Positions 1-11,078 of a DNA stretch of 64,000 bases are shown here, piece after piece. The DNA lies in the NCBI GenBank assembly GCA_016706545.1, contig JADJJK010000017.1, positions 100,072 to 164,071 of the forward strand. Direction: 5' to 3'. Each line of letters opens with the position of its first letter. Within the stretch, counting starts at the first letter, position 1. The notes below the pieces were generated by a model. It searched no databases and was not told the origin of the DNA. It worked only from the letters and a program-made list of their open reading frames with translations. Source of the stretch: Myxococcales bacterium. Its GTDB lineage: Bacteria > Myxococcota_A > Polyangia > Haliangiales > Haliangiaceae. Position numbers and translations under genes: made by a program.

Positions 1-293
1 ACGACGACGGCGGCCTGGCCGCGGGCTTCGCAGAGATCGAGGCGCTGGCGAGGCGCTGTCGCTTTGCGGACTGTCGCCACCAGGGCGAGCCGGGCTGCGC
101 GGTGGCCGCGGCCATCGACGCCGGCGAGGTGGAGGCGTCGCGGCTGGCGGCGCTGCACAAGCTGGAGCGCGAGGTGCAAGTCGCCAAGGCGCGGAGCGAC
201 CGCAGCGTGGCGGCGCGCTCCAAGCAGCGCGCCAAGGCCCTCAACGTCGCGTATCGCGCCCGGCGCAAGGTCGATCCCAAGCTGCAAGGCTAG
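1..293 (+). CDS. rsgA: Ribosome small-subunit GTPase RsgA, C-terminal fragment
   Basis: Only the last ~96 codons are in the window (codon phase starts at base 3). The peptide contains CRFADCRHQGEPGCAV, the Cys-Cys-His-Cys zinc-binding signature that follows the circularly permuted GTPase domain in RsgA/YjeQ. After it comes the usual basic helical tail (repeated K/R, ending KVDPKLQG) that contacts 16S rRNA. RsgA is a late 30S maturation factor that releases RbfA. The OB fold and G motifs lie outside the window. The next gene is on the opposite strand and converges on it with a ~30 bp gap. Confidence 0.9.
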   Translation, partial: DDGGLAAGFAEIEALARRCRFADCRHQGEPGCAVAAAIDAGEVEASRLAALHKLEREVQVAKARSDRSVAARSKQRAKALNVAYRARRKVDPKLQG

Positions 294-324
294 CGAGGAT
301 CGCGGTGCCACCCCGCCGGCAGCG

Positions 325-747
325 TCAGCGTGGCGCCGGGGCCCCGCCGCCGCGCACGAAGGACGGGACGCCCGCGGCCTGGAGCGCGGCGCGCAGCTCA
401 TCCCAGCCGCCCTGCCGAGCGTCGCCGGTGATGACCACGTCGGCGCCGCCGGTGGCCTTGCACGCCGTCACCGCCGCGCCGACGGTGAGCTGCTCTTGCC
501 CGGTGGTGCTGAGCATCCACAGGCCGCCGCTGTCGAGCCGGAGCTGGCAGCGCAGCGCGGCGGCTTCCGGCGGCGGGGCCGCGACCGGCGCGGGCTCCTG
601 GCCTTGGTCCTGCTGTCCTCCACCGCCGCCGAGGCCGAGGCCGCTGCCGCAGCGCAGGTACGCCAGGGCGAGGGCCACCAGGCTGGCCAGCGCGCCGCGA
701 ACGGCCCACTTGGTACGACGAGAACGATGCTGAGGTGTGGTGGTCAT
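325..747 (-). CDS. ExbD/TolR-like periplasmic protein, second copy in the operon
   Basis: A 140-residue protein with one N-terminal membrane helix (about residues 16-32), a Gly/Pro/Gln-rich linker and a small periplasmic domain. That domain has the ExbD/TolR pattern of a beta strand (CQLRLDSGGLW), then AAVTACKATGGADVVITGD and a final helix plus strand. Unlike true ExbD proteins, its membrane helix lacks the conserved Asp that couples to proton flow. Its ATG overlaps the stop of the upstream ExbD gene (ATGA at 744-747), so the two are probably translationally coupled. Likely a non-conducting partner of the ExbB-ExbD pair; the cargo is unknown. Confidence 0.55.
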   Translation of the reverse strand: MTTTPQHRSRRTKWAVRGALASLVALALAYLRCGSGLGLGGGGGQQDQGQEPAPVAAPPPEAAALRCQLRLDSGGLWMLSTTGQEQLTVGAAVTACKATGGADVVITGDARQGGWDELRAALQAAGVPSFVRGGGAPAPR

Positions 748-1436
748 GGAGGGCCTTGGGGAGCAGAAGGATCGAGCAGCACGGCCGCGGCGCGGTGCGC
801 TGTCAGGCAGTGCTCGACGTCGCGGCGCAGGCCGGCGACGAGCGCCACCATCAGCTCGGACAGCGGCGCATCCACCGTCAGGATCACCAGGCTCTGGGCC
901 AGCGGCCCAAGCCGCGCCGCGGCCACATCGCAGAGGTGGCGCGCCGGATCTCGGTCGGCGATGTAGCCCACGCCGACGTCGGGATCCGCGACCTTCTCGA
1001 TGAGCGGCAGCTCCAGCGCCAGCCGCCGAACCGCGTCGCCCGCGGCGCCCGCGTCGCCCGCGGCCGCACCAGCGTCGGCGCCGGCCGCGGCCAGCAGCAG
1101 GGCGGCGAGGGTGGCGGAGCTGCCGGCCGAGATCTCGAGCGAGGTCAGCACGCCGCTCGCCGACACGCGGGCCACGACGGCCGGGCGCTCGCGAAGCCGC
1201 TCGGTCAGCTCGCGCTCTGCCTGGCGGCGCAGCTCCTTGGCCTGCGCCGGCGGCGCCCAGTCCGGCGACGCCTGCGCGGGAGCCGGCGCCACCGTCGTCG
1301 CTGGCGCGGCGGCCACCGCGGGCGCCCCGGTGGCGGTGGCGCCTGCGCGCTGCACCAGCGCCGCGAACACCAGGATGAACAGCACGTCGACCAGCGAGGT
1401 CAGCGACTCTGGCGCGAGCCGCGCGCGCCGCTTCAT
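744..1436 (-). CDS. ExbD/TolR family biopolymer transport protein
   Basis: A 230-residue protein. A short basic N-terminus is followed by one membrane helix with the ExbD signature LTSLVDVLFILVFAAL, including the conserved membrane Asp that takes part in proton translocation. An Ala/Pro-rich linker leads to a periplasmic domain of about 150 residues. It lies 43 bp downstream of an ExbB/TolQ-like gene and overlaps the next ExbD-like gene by 4 bp, so the three form one operon. Family members use the proton motive force to drive outer-membrane transport, Tol-Pal function or gliding machinery. No TonB or TolA/B partner is nearby, so the driven process is not known. Confidence 0.75.
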   Translation of the reverse strand: MKRRARLAPESLTSLVDVLFILVFAALVQRAGATATGAPAVAAAPATTVAPAPAQASPDWAPPAQAKELRRQAERELTERLRERPAVVARVSASGVLTSLEISAGSSATLAALLLAAAGADAGAAAGDAGAAGDAVRRLALELPLIEKVADPDVGVGYIADRDPARHLCDVAAARLGPLAQSLVILTVDAPLSELMVALVAGLRRDVEHCLTAHRAAAVLLDPSAPQGPP

Positions 1437-1479
1437 CGGGCGGCGCTCCGCGGCGGCGCAGGCCGGGGCGTACGCGCGG

Positions 1480-2049
1480 TCACGGCGTCGGCTCCCGGTC
1501 CTGGCGTCGTCGTCGATCCCACGCCTCCAGGTTCTTGGCGCAGGCGTCGGACCACACGGTCAGCTTCATGCCATAGAGCGCGGACAGCACGATCGACAGC
1601 GCCAGGCCGGCCACCGTGGTCCACACCGCCAGCGCCAGGGGGTCGAGCAGCTTGGCCACGTCCGAGCCGCTGAGCGTCATCGACATGCCCAGGCCGAGCA
1701 CCGTGCCGAGCAGCCCCAAAGAGCGCAGCAGATCGATCCAGAATACCTGCGCTGGTTCCAGCCGCTGCGCGCGCATCTCCCAGCTCCGCACCTGACGCTG
1801 CGCCCACACCGGATCGGACGACACCACGACCGCGTTGACCTCGTCGCGCAGGGCCTCCAGCGTCAGGCTCCCGCTGGCCTTGTGCGGGCTCTTGTCCTGG
1901 CCGCCGACCAGCTCGGAGCCCAGGTAGTCGGTGAGCGCTCGCACCCAGCGCAGCTCGGTGGCCAGGTGCGCCCACGCCGCCACGAACACCAGCGCGATCG
2001 CCGCCAGCATGACGATCGTCAGCCCCCAGCCTTGGACGAAGTCGCGCAT
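1480..2049 (-). CDS. MotA/TolQ/ExbB-type proton channel subunit
   Basis: A 189-residue inner-membrane protein with a helix at residues ~8-28 and two C-terminal helices carrying the MotA/TolQ/ExbB pattern (LLRSLGLLGTVLGLGMSM, then LAVWTTVAGLALSIVLSALY). It is short compared with usual ExbB (~230-245 aa). It is first of three genes on the minus strand, ahead of two ExbD-like proteins, which favours an ExbB/TolQ role over a flagellar MotA. The ATG at 2049 is the only sensible start, and a divergent small membrane gene begins at 2147. Confidence 0.75.
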   Translation of the reverse strand: MRDFVQGWGLTIVMLAAIALVFVAAWAHLATELRWVRALTDYLGSELVGGQDKSPHKASGSLTLEALRDEVNAVVVSSDPVWAQRQVRSWEMRAQRLEPAQVFWIDLLRSLGLLGTVLGLGMSMTLSGSDVAKLLDPLALAVWTTVAGLALSIVLSALYGMKLTVWSDACAKNLEAWDRRRRQDREPTP

Positions 2050-2146
2050 GATGCCGCAATGTACCGCGCCCCGGGGCGCCGTGCGCGTGCTGCGGCGCCT
2101 GCGTGTTTCCGTGCAGCGGAGCGCGGCGGCCTGCTACAGTTTCACC

Positions 2147-2521
2147 ATGGAGCCTGCGCCCCCGGTCCTGCGTCGCCCCGACCACCTCGATGCGCCCCCA
2201 GGCTCGAAGGTCCTGCCGTGGATGCAGGCCCACGCCGCGGGGCTGACCGCGCTGGTCTTCGGCGCGCTGGCGTTCATCATCGTCACGGTGCGGCAGCAGG
2301 CCCTGCTGGCGCAGCCAAGCTGGCGGCTCGCGGTGCCCTTGTTCGTGGTCACCCTGGTGCCCACAGTGGTGGCGCTGGTGCGCCGGGAGAAGTCCTATGC
2401 GCTGCCGCTGCTGGGGCTGGGGCTCGCCACCGCGGCGATGTTCCTGGGGCTGTTCCTCGAGATCGTGGGCATCACCGTCATAGTCATCGGGGTGGTGCTG
2501 GCCTTGAGCAACGCGATGTGA
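2147..2521 (+). CDS. Small four-helix membrane protein of unknown function
   Basis: The reading frame is open further upstream, but the ATG at 2147 gives a compact 124-residue protein and leaves a divergent promoter gap with the ExbB-like gene. After ~30 polar residues there are four hydrophobic segments (beginning GLTALVFGALAFIIV, LAVPLFVVTLVPTVVAL, ALPLLGLGLATAAMF and LEIVGITVIVIGVVLAL). The family was not recognised. The stop at 2519-2521 is 22 bp ahead of the LeuA-family gene, so co-transcription is possible. Confidence 0.6.
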   Translation: MEPAPPVLRRPDHLDAPPGSKVLPWMQAHAAGLTALVFGALAFIIVTVRQQALLAQPSWRLAVPLFVVTLVPTVVALVRREKSYALPLLGLGLATAAMFLGLFLEIVGITVIVIGVVLALSNAM

Positions 2522-2543
2522 TTGTCTTTGCAGCGAGGCCCGC

Positions 2544-3926
<1,383 letters not shown>

Positions 3927-3967
3927 GCGCCGAGGCCCGCGGCGACGTCCGCCCGTCGGTCCGCAGC

Positions 3968-5284
<1,317 letters not shown>

Positions 5285-5454
5285 AGACGCACTCTAGCAG
5301 GTGTTCCCGAGCACCCTGCCCCTTGGGCCCGATGTCGCACGTCAAACGCCGATTTTCCTGGCCAATGGCGAGGAACTATCTGGAATTGCTTGGCTCGCGA
5401 GACCTCCAAGAGACATCGCCGGCCGGTCGGCGGCGGGCCCCGGCCTCGTCCGCT

Positions 5455-6249
5455 ATGCTGGCCGCCGTGACCGCGATCAAGCACGTGATGATCGACCGGC
5501 TGGCGCTGTCGGGGCAGGGCGAGCTGGAGGTGCGACAGCGTGAGCTTGACCACGTCGTGGTCGAGGCGCCGCTGGCCATCTCGGCCCGAGGGCAGCGGGT
5601 GCTGACGGTGATGCGCACCCCCGGCGACGACCAGGAGCTGGTCGCCGGGCTCTTGCACGCGGAGGGGCTGCCGAGCGCCCCCATGCGGGAGGCCGAAGGT
5701 CCCTCCGGCGAGGCCAGCGTGGACGTCGACCTCCCGCCGTCCTCGTTCGCGCCGCGCTCGGTGACCAGCGTCTCCGGCTGCGGCGTCTGTGGCCGGCAGA
5801 CCATCGCGGATCTGGAGCGCAAGGCGAGCTCCGTGGCCAGTGATCTCATGGTCCCGGCGCACGTGATCGCGTCCCTGCCGGCCCGCCTGCGCGAGCATCA
5901 GGCCGTGTTCGCGTTGACCGGCGGCCTGCACGGCGCGGCGCTGGCCACCCCGGCCGGCGAGCTGGTGGTGGTCCGCGAGGATGTGGGGCGCCACAACGCG
6001 GTGGACAAGGTGGTCGGCTGGGCGCTCGCCACCGGTCAGGCCGCCGGCCAGCTCGTGCTGGTAGTCTCGGGGCGGCTCGGCTACGAGATCGCGCAGAAGG
6101 CGGTGGCCTGGGGCGTCCCCATCGTGGTGTCGGTGTCGGCGCCAAGCTCGCTGGCCATCGAGGTGGCCGAGCGCTTCCGGGTAGCGCTGTGCGGCTTCAC
6201 CCGCGGGGACCGGTTCAATGTCTACAGCCATGGCTGGCGCATCGAGTAA
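5455..6249 (+). CDS. fdhD: FdhD, sulfurtransferase for formate dehydrogenase
   Basis: A FdhD/NarQ family protein, about 264 residues from the ATG at 5455 (the frame is open back to 5323, but the shorter form matches family length and leaves promoter space). The CxxC motif in SGCGVCG (Cys109, Cys112) is the site that relays sulfur from IscS to the molybdenum cofactor of formate dehydrogenases. Other family blocks seen are FALTGGLHGAAL, VREDVGRHNAVDKVVGWAL and VSVSAPSSLAIEVAE. It is isolated here: no formate dehydrogenase or moa/moe genes are in the window. A GTG at 5467 is an alternative start. Confidence 0.93.
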   Translation: MLAAVTAIKHVMIDRLALSGQGELEVRQRELDHVVVEAPLAISARGQRVLTVMRTPGDDQELVAGLLHAEGLPSAPMREAEGPSGEASVDVDLPPSSFAPRSVTSVSGCGVCGRQTIADLERKASSVASDLMVPAHVIASLPARLREHQAVFALTGGLHGAALATPAGELVVVREDVGRHNAVDKVVGWALATGQAAGQLVLVVSGRLGYEIAQKAVAWGVPIVVSVSAPSSLAIEVAERFRVALCGFTRGDRFNVYSHGWRIE

Positions 6250-6336
6250 CCTCGGCGCGCCGGGGCGCGAGCCCGAACGCCACGGAGATCTCGCCGGTTT
6301 GTTGCGTCGCGGCACCGCCCTGCGTAGGGTCGGGCG

Positions 6337-8532
6337 ATGATGCGTCGTTTGTGTGTTTGCTTGCTGCTTGCCACCGCCGCGTGCAGCAAGGGCAAGAAGA
6401 GCCCGTCCCCGGAACCTCAGCCCGAAGCGGTCGCAGGAGGCAAGCTCCCGGCGCCCGAGGTCAAGGCGCCAGAGAAAGCCCCCGCGCGCGGCCCCGAGCA
6501 CGCGGTGTACTCGCTCCTGGACAACCGCCTGTCCGCGCACCTAGGCCGCGGCGGCGCCATGGTGGTGCCGGCGGGCTCCGCCGGGTTCGCCAAGTACCTG
6601 CGCTTTGGCAACACGATGAAGCGGCCCACGCTGCCGTGGGCGCTCAAGCAGCGCAGCGGCGAGCTGTCGGTGGCGCGGATGACCGGCAAGACCGGCTCGG
6701 TGTACCTGCCGCTGACCGCCGCGCAGGCCGCCACCCAGACGGTGTGGATCCGCGCCAACGCCGCTCGCGAGCAAGCCTTCACCATGCAGGTGGGCGATCA
6801 GAAGCTCAACGGCACGCTCGCCGCCGGCTGGTCGACGGTATCGGTGCCCACCGGCGCGCTGCTCAAGGAGGGCGAGAACGGCGTCACCCTGTTCGCCGGC
6901 GACGCCGGCATCGAGGTGGAGTGGATCGCGGTCGGCGCGGCCGCGCCGCCAGACGGGAGCCTGCGGTTCTACGACGCCACGGCCAAGGCGCTGCTCTTGC
7001 CCGACGGCGGCTCGATGACCTGGTACGTGATGATCCCGGACAAGGGGCTCGTCACCGGGAACCTGTCGGATGGCGCCTGTCAGGTCTCGGTGCAGGCCAC
7101 CGCGGACGACGGCACCAGCGCCGAGGGCGCGCTGCGCGGCCTGGGCTCGGCGGTCGACCTGGCCGCGCTCGGCGGCAAGGCGGCGCGGCTCGAGCTCTCC
7201 GCCAAGGGGTGCGCGCAGGCCCAGCTCGCGGACGCCGCGCTGGTCGTGCCCGGCGAAGAGGCCAAGGTCACGCGCGGCGAGCCGCCGGCGCACATCGTGT
7301 TCATCATCATGGACTCGCTGCGCGCCGATCGGGTGCGCGCCTTTCACCCCAAGGCGCGCCCGGAGGCGCCCACCTTCGACAAGCTCGCCGAGACCTCGAC
7401 CCTGTTTCGCACCACCTTCGTGCAGGGCAACGAGTCGCGCGTCTCGCACTCGTCCATCTGGACGGCGCTGTATCCGATAAACCACGGCAACCTCGGCGAG
7501 AAGGACAAGCTCGATCCCAAGTGGGTGACGATCGACGAGGTCGCCAAGGCCGCGCGCATGCACGTCGCTGGTGTGTCCGGAAATGGCTACATCCGGCCCA
7601 GCAAGGGCTACGGCACGGCGTGGGACCAGTTCTCCAATCACATCGAGGAGGAGCTGGGCCTAAAGGGGCAGGACCTCTTCGACAAGGGGCTGGGCTGGGT
7701 CGGGGCCAAGAAGGAGCCGTGGTTTCTCTACCTGGGCACCATCGACACCCACGTGTCGTGGCGGGCCAAGAAGCCGTGGATCGAGCAGTATGACCCGGGC
7801 TACAAGGGGCGCTTCGAGGACACCTTCAGCGGCGAGGACGCCGCCAAGGCCGCCACCGGCAAGATCACGCTCACCGAGCGCGAGAAGGACCACGTCCGCG
7901 CCATCTACGACTCCAACGTGTCGTACCAGGACGACCTCCTGCGGCAGCTCATCGAGAAGCTGACCGCCGCCGGGGTCTGGGACAAGACGATGCTCATCAT
8001 CACCGCCGACCACGGCGACGAGCAGTGGGAAGACGGCAAGGTCGGGCACGGCGCGTCGTCGCGCAACCAGCTCGTACACGTGCCGCTGCTCATCCACTAT
8101 CCGCCGCTGTTTCCGGCGGGCAGCGTCCACGAGGGCGCGGAGGTCATCGACATCACGCCCACCCTGGCCGACGCGCTCGGCGTGGCCGCAGATCCGCAGT
8201 GGCAAGGCACGTCGCTGTTGCCGATCGCGCACGGCGTCGGGCGCGGCGGCCAGCGCCTGGCCATGTCGTCGATGTACGAGGGCTCTCACTCCGGCAGGAT
8301 CGGCTCGTGGAAGGTCCGCATCCCCGGCTCCGGCAAGCCCGAGGTCTACAACCTCGCCGCCGACGAGGCCGAGCTGCAGGACCTCTACGGCCAGGCGAGC
8401 TCCGCCATCGGCGCGCGGCTGATCCTCGATCCGCTGTGGATCCTGCGGCAGTGGAACCGCGAGTGGAAGAAGTCGCAGTGGGGCAACGCGGCCAACGTGA
8501 GCGGCCGCTTCGCCGCGGATCTTGGCGAGTGA
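6337..8532 (+). CDS. Sulfatase-fold (alkaline phosphatase superfamily) lipoprotein
   Basis: A 731-residue exported protein. Its N-terminus has a lipobox (LLATAAC), so it should be lipid-anchored. Residues ~50-310 form an uncharacterised beta-rich region. From ~residue 318 the sulfatase/phosphoglycerol-transferase fold appears: IVFIIMDSLRADRV (first metal Asp), SRVSHSSIWTALYP around the nucleophile (~365-378), and ITADHGDEQWEDGK (second metal pair, ~555). The nucleophile loop lacks the C/S-x-P-x-R formylglycine motif, so it is probably not a classical activated sulfatase; a phosphodiesterase or transferase is possible. Tandem ATGs occur at 6337 and 6340. Its stop lies 10 bp before the next ATG. 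Confidence 0.82.
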   Translation: MMRRLCVCLLLATAACSKGKKSPSPEPQPEAVAGGKLPAPEVKAPEKAPARGPEHAVYSLLDNRLSAHLGRGGAMVVPAGSAGFAKYLRFGNTMKRPTLPWALKQRSGELSVARMTGKTGSVYLPLTAAQAATQTVWIRANAAREQAFTMQVGDQKLNGTLAAGWSTVSVPTGALLKEGENGVTLFAGDAGIEVEWIAVGAAAPPDGSLRFYDATAKALLLPDGGSMTWYVMIPDKGLVTGNLSDGACQVSVQATADDGTSAEGALRGLGSAVDLAALGGKAARLELSAKGCAQAQLADAALVVPGEEAKVTRGEPPAHIVFIIMDSLRADRVRAFHPKARPEAPTFDKLAETSTLFRTTFVQGNESRVSHSSIWTALYPINHGNLGEKDKLDPKWVTIDEVAKAARMHVAGVSGNGYIRPSKGYGTAWDQFSNHIEEELGLKGQDLFDKGLGWVGAKKEPWFLYLGTIDTHVSWRAKKPWIEQYDPGYKGRFEDTFSGEDAAKAATGKITLTEREKDHVRAIYDSNVSYQDDLLRQLIEKLTAAGVWDKTMLIITADHGDEQWEDGKVGHGASSRNQLVHVPLLIHYPPLFPAGSVHEGAEVIDITPTLADALGVAADPQWQGTSLLPIAHGVGRGGQRLAMSSMYEGSHSGRIGSWKVRIPGSGKPEVYNLAADEAELQDLYGQASSAIGARLILDPLWILRQWNREWKKSQWGNAANVSGRFAADLGE

Positions 8533-8542
8533 GGTCGCGGGC

Positions 8543-8884
8543 ATGACCTCGCCGAGCACCGGCGCGCGCTACTTGCTCGAGCGGCGCGGCGGCTCGTCGG
8601 GCGCCTCGTCGGGCGGCTCGTCGGGCGGCGCCTCGTCGGGCGGCGCCAGCGCGGCGCTGTACGACGGCGAGATCTCCACCCCGGAGGCGTGCTTTCGCGC
8701 CGAGGCCACGCTGCATGACGACGGCGCCGTCGAGCTGGTGGACGTGGGGCCGGCCGCGCCCGCGGAGCTGCGCGCGCAGCTCCTGATGTTCGCGCGGCTG
8801 ACCGCGCGCGGCGCGCCGGCGCGTCGCGCGGAGGGCCTGGCCGAGTGGCCCCAGCGCGTGCAGCGCTGGCGTCCGCGCAAGTGA
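8543..8884 (+). CDS. Small hypothetical protein with Ser-Gly repeat linker
   Basis: A 113-residue protein from the ATG at 8543, just after the sulfatase-like gene and probably in the same transcript. An N-terminal stretch of Ser/Gly/Ala repeats (encoded at about 8591-8647) separates the first ~17 residues from a compact domain rich in Ala, Leu and Glu (ALYDGEISTPEACFRAEAT onward). The family was not recognised. It has no signal peptide or membrane helix. The codon pattern resembles the neighbours and no other frame is better. Confidence 0.5.
   Translation: MTSPSTGARYLLERRGGSSGASSGGSSGGASSGGASAALYDGEISTPEACFRAEATLHDDGAVELVDVGPAAPAELRAQLLMFARLTARGAPARRAEGLAEWPQRVQRWRPRK
8591..8647 (+). repeat. 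In-frame Ser-Gly-Gly/Ala tandem repeat
   Basis: Imperfect 12-15 bp units built on tcgtcgggcggc, encoding repeated SSGG and SSGGA in the small protein that follows the sulfatase-like gene. Confidence 0.85.
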
Positions 8885-8906
8885 GGGGCGCCAGCCTGGC
8901 CCGCGG

Positions 8907-9755
8907 TCAGTCTTCGTCCTCGTAGTACTCGACGGGCTCGTAGCGCTGCTCGCGGCTCGCCGGGCACACGCTGCGGTATGGGCAGCGGTCGCACCACGGC
9001 CCGGGGTTGGTGCGCGGGCCGTCATCCACCGCGAGCGCCGCCGCCTCGATGTTGTCGAGCAGCTCTGGCACCAGCCGCTCGCTGATCTCGGCGGCAGGCA
9101 GCGGGGTGCTCCACTCCACCGCGCGGCTGGCCACCCAGTGAACGCCAAGCCAGGTGGACGCCGGCCGAAACGACGCCGCGGCCAGGACCGCGTAGCCGCC
9201 GAGCTGATCGGTGATGCCGGTGCCGGGCGCGCGCGCCCCCGTCTTGTGATCGACCAGGGCGATGGTGTCCTCGTTGAAGAGGAAGCCGACGTCGAGGATC
9301 CCGCGGTAGTAGGCGTCGCCGGCGTAGAACGAGGTCGCGGTCAGGTCGTCGCGCACCGCCAGCGAGTACTCGAGGAGCTGCCGGGTGACCCGGCGCTGGC
9401 GACGAAAGCGGGCGATGCGGAGCACGAACGGCGCCACCGAGTCTGCCAGCCGGTCAAAGCGCTGTTGATCGACCTCTTCCGCCAGGTCGGCGCGCGCCTT
9501 GGATGCGGCGTCGGTCGGGAGCTGCCCACCGAGGGCCCACTCGAGCGCCTTGTGGACCGCCTTGCCGATGCGCGCCTCTGGCATGGCATCGATCTCCGCG
9601 AGCTTGTCCACGTACTTGAAGTGGAACATCCGGGGACAGCGCAGCGCGGTGGCCACCTTGGAGGCCGACCACGGTGCGTGGATGAGGGCGCGCGTGGAGG
9701 GCAATCGAGGCCGCGACCGTAGCACGTCCGCGACCGCGGCGCGGCGCGGCCGCAC
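8907..9755 (-). CDS. RecB/Cas4-type PD-(D/E)XK nuclease with Fe-S cysteines
   Basis: A 282-residue nuclease of the PD-(D/E)XK superfamily (RecB-like, PDDEXK_1). The motif begins at SASKVATALRCPRMF (Cys40). The catalytic core has Asp155 in GILDVGF and the DHK triad (Asp169, Lys171) in IALVDHKTG. The C-terminal triplet Cys255, Cys258, Cys264 (WCDRCPYRSVCP) with Cys40 makes the four-Cys pattern that binds a 4Fe-4S cluster in Cas4, AddB and related enzymes. No CRISPR array, helicase or add/rec gene is adjacent, so it is a stand-alone enzyme, probably in DNA repair. The first ~28 residues are non-conserved. Confidence 0.85.
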   Translation of the reverse strand: MRPRRAAVADVLRSRPRLPSTRALIHAPWSASKVATALRCPRMFHFKYVDKLAEIDAMPEARIGKAVHKALEWALGGQLPTDAASKARADLAEEVDQQRFDRLADSVAPFVLRIARFRRQRRVTRQLLEYSLAVRDDLTATSFYAGDAYYRGILDVGFLFNEDTIALVDHKTGARAPGTGITDQLGGYAVLAAASFRPASTWLGVHWVASRAVEWSTPLPAAEISERLVPELLDNIEAAALAVDDGPRTNPGPWCDRCPYRSVCPASREQRYEPVEYYEDED

Positions 9756-9786
9756 GCCGCAACTCGCCGGGCGGCCTCACCCAGGG

Positions 9787-10389
9787 TCAGCGCTGGGGGG
9801 CGCCTGGGGTGCAACGCCGGTCGGCGCGGTCGATCATCGCCATCAGCTCGCGACGCGCGTGGCTGACGCGCTGCTTGACGGCGTCTGGCGTGGTGCCCAG
9901 GCGGCGGGCGACCTCATCCATGGGCAGCCCCTCCACCGCCACCATGACGAACGCGATGCGCTTGGCGGGCTTGAGCCGCTCGAGGTGCCGGAAGATCTGC
10001 TCCAGTTGCCGGCGAGACGCGGAGCGATCCTCGGGGCTCGGGTGGTCGTCGACCGCGTCATGGAGCGCCTCGTCGTCATAGTCCACCGGCTGGCGCCAGC
10101 GCTTGCGCAGGTAGTCGCAGGCCACGTTGGCGGTGATCCGGTGCAGAAACGTCGACAGGCTCGACTCTCCGCGGAAGGTGGGCAGCGCGCAGTGTAGCTG
10201 CAGAAACACGGTCTGCATGACATCATCACGGTCCGGCACGAAGCCGATGAGCCTCGTCAGGCGCGCGAACACGCGCTCGGAGTACCGCTGGTACAGCTCC
10301 TCGAAGGCGATGGCATTGCCGCCAGGCGCTGCCATTGCGAGCTCTTCATCCGAGTTGCGAAGACTGCCCCTGCCAAGCGCCAAGTTCAT
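9787..10389 (-). CDS. ECF-type RNA polymerase sigma factor
   Basis: A 200-residue sigma-70 family protein of extracytoplasmic-function size. Region 2 is seen as FEELYQRYSERVFARLTRLI and DDVMQTVFLQL with FLHRITANVACDYLRKRWR. Region 4 is the helix-turn-helix in LPMDEVARRLGTTPDAVKQR. No anti-sigma or zinc-finger protein is encoded next to it, which is unusual for ECF factors. An AGGA ribosome site lies 8 nt before the ATG. It is divergent from a Ser/Thr kinase across a long AT-rich intergenic region. Confidence 0.93.
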   Translation of the reverse strand: MNLALGRGSLRNSDEELAMAAPGGNAIAFEELYQRYSERVFARLTRLIGFVPDRDDVMQTVFLQLHCALPTFRGESSLSTFLHRITANVACDYLRKRWRQPVDYDDEALHDAVDDHPSPEDRSASRRQLEQIFRHLERLKPAKRIAFVMVAVEGLPMDEVARRLGTTPDAVKQRVSHARRELMAMIDRADRRCTPGAPQR

Positions 10390-11078
10390 AGCGAGATCCT
10401 TCGTTACGTGCTCTCCGACCCCACAGCCAGGACGATGGGCGCGTCGCCCGTCGCGTCGTTCGTACCGCGCACTGCAACGTCCGGATAGCGGACGAAATGG
10501 TCTGGCTCGCGCCGACGTGGGCCACCGCGCGGCTCGTGGTCGCGCGACGCGCGCCCTGTCCGGACGAGGCCGCGTGCGTCTGCTCAGGGTGGCGCTGCGC
10601 CCTCCTCCGCCCTCGTCTTTTCCACGCCACAGGCCATCGCATGCGCTGTTGTTGTCGCTGGAGTGAAACGAAAAGGAAAAGAAAAACTCCCAGGAACGAA
10701 GAAAATTCTCAGGTGGAACTCTGAGCCTCCGTCATGTTCCTCTTCGACGGGAAAAGAGCAGTTTCAGTGAAACACGCCGTTGCGATGTCCGCTCGTTCTC
10801 CAAAAATGCACCGCCAGCGGTAGGTGCGGGAGAACACGTTGCTGGGAACGCAATCTTCCCTAAGAAAAAAAATGAAAAAACGAAATCCAACGATGGAGAA
10901 CTAGCGACTACATCTGTGGGGTGAAAGCTGGTTGTCGGTCCTGGGAGCAGGCGCTCACCCCTCTCTTGTTGCAGGAGTTGCACGACATGGTCCTGATCGC
11001 GTTCTCGAGGTGTGAGCAAGCTCGGCGCTGGTGCTGCACGCAAGGCCCCTTGGGTGGTCGTCGGTAAGGGAGCGGGCC
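10390..11078. other. Long intergenic region with an AT-rich patch
   Basis: About 690 bp between the divergent sigma factor and kinase genes. No reading frame with convincing codon use was found. The centre (roughly 10660-10900) is far more A-rich than the rest of the window, with purine runs such as aaaaggaaaagaaaaac and aagaaaaaaaatgaaaaaac. It must hold the promoters of both flanking genes. It could also encode an untranslated RNA, but no specific fold was recognised. Confidence 0.6.

Noticed and set aside
1480..2049. Flagellar stator MotA
   Set aside because: It is paired with ExbD-like proteins instead of MotB, is too short, and lies over 50 kb from the export operon.
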